From Clostridiales bacterium UBA6330 (lineage in GTDB: Bacteria; Bacillota; Clostridia; Oscillospirales; CAG-272), in the NCBI GenBank assembly GCA_002438075.1, contig DJSQ01000145.1, positions 1 to 6,461 on the forward strand: DNA of 6,461 bases, given 5' to 3'. Positions 6,406 to 6,461 of the stretch are shown here, piece after piece. The translations under genes and the position numbers were made by a program. The notes below the pieces were generated by a model that had not been told where the DNA came from, ran no database searches, and saw only the letters and a program-made list of their open reading frames with translations. Each line of letters starts with the position of its first letter. Within the stretch, counting starts at the first letter, position 1.

Positions 6406-6458
6406 GCGGGGATATTATATGACCTTACACAGGCGCCGATATCCCGCCTGCCGGCGCC
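6406..6458. other. Structured non-coding tail with interlocking inverted repeats, cut by the window edge
   Basis: GCGGGGATAT (6406-6415) can pair with ATATCCCGC (6439-6447), nine pairs with one bulged G. GGCGCCG (6432-6438) can pair with CGGCGCC (6452-6458), seven perfect pairs. A third option pairs AGGCG (6431-6435) with CGCCT (6445-6449). The first two interlock, so they form either alternative hairpins or a pseudoknot. Possible readings are the start of a terminator for the operon, an intergenic repeat element, or a leader of the next gene. No T-run is visible before the sequence ends. Confidence 0.45.
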
Positions 6459-6461
6459 CCT

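Noticed and set aside
6419..6461. ATG-initiated open frame running off the right edge
   Set aside because: Only 14 codons are visible, the upstream G-run is a weak ribosome site, and the peptide is Arg/Pro-rich, as expected from the GC-rich inverted repeats.

Overview
The window reads as GC-rich chromosomal DNA from a Gram-positive anaerobe, most likely a gut-type member of the Clostridia (Bacillota). The reasons are the purine-rich AGGAGG-like ribosome binding sites 7-8 bases before most starts, a consensus housekeeping promoter, an intrinsic terminator, and gene families (FtsX-like permease, GNAT-YoaP, host-glycan beta-glucuronidase) common in that group. This is inference from style and content; nothing in the window fixes the genus.

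Left block (1-3102, + strand): a glucuronide or uronic-acid glycan catabolism operon. It holds the last 32 codons of an upstream gene whose tail resembles a glycoside hydrolase family 2 C-terminal domain, then a complete cytoplasmic beta-glucuronidase (119-1858, TTG start), then a beta-propeller protein related in layout to oligogalacturonate lyases (1855-3009), joined to the glucuronidase by an ATGA stop/start overlap. A strong intrinsic terminator (3061-3102) closes the block. No transporter or local regulator for it is visible.

Right block (3114-6395, + strand): a self-contained regulator/efflux-type operon. A perfect TTGACA-17-TATAAT promoter is followed by a 32-bp dyad centred near 3159.5 that spans the predicted transcription start, a good candidate operator. 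Then come a TetR-family regulator (3193-3762), an ABC transporter ATPase of the MacB/LolD type (3777-4469), an FtsX-like permease with two four-helix halves (4474-5619) and a GNAT acetyltransferase with a YoaP-type C-terminal domain (5643-6395). Gaps of 14, 4 and 23 bases suggest one transcript. The likely logic is that the TetR protein represses its own operon until a ligand appears, the ATPase and permease form an export or membrane-stress complex, and the acetyltransferase may modify a related compound; the substrate is unknown.

Right edge (6396-6461): a short non-coding tail with several interlocking inverted repeats, cut by the window end. No RNA genes, CRISPR arrays, insertion sequences or minus-strand genes could be supported. 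I see no clearly unprecedented system; the points most worth checking are the dyad operator, the uncharacterised propeller paired with the glucuronidase, and the structured right edge.
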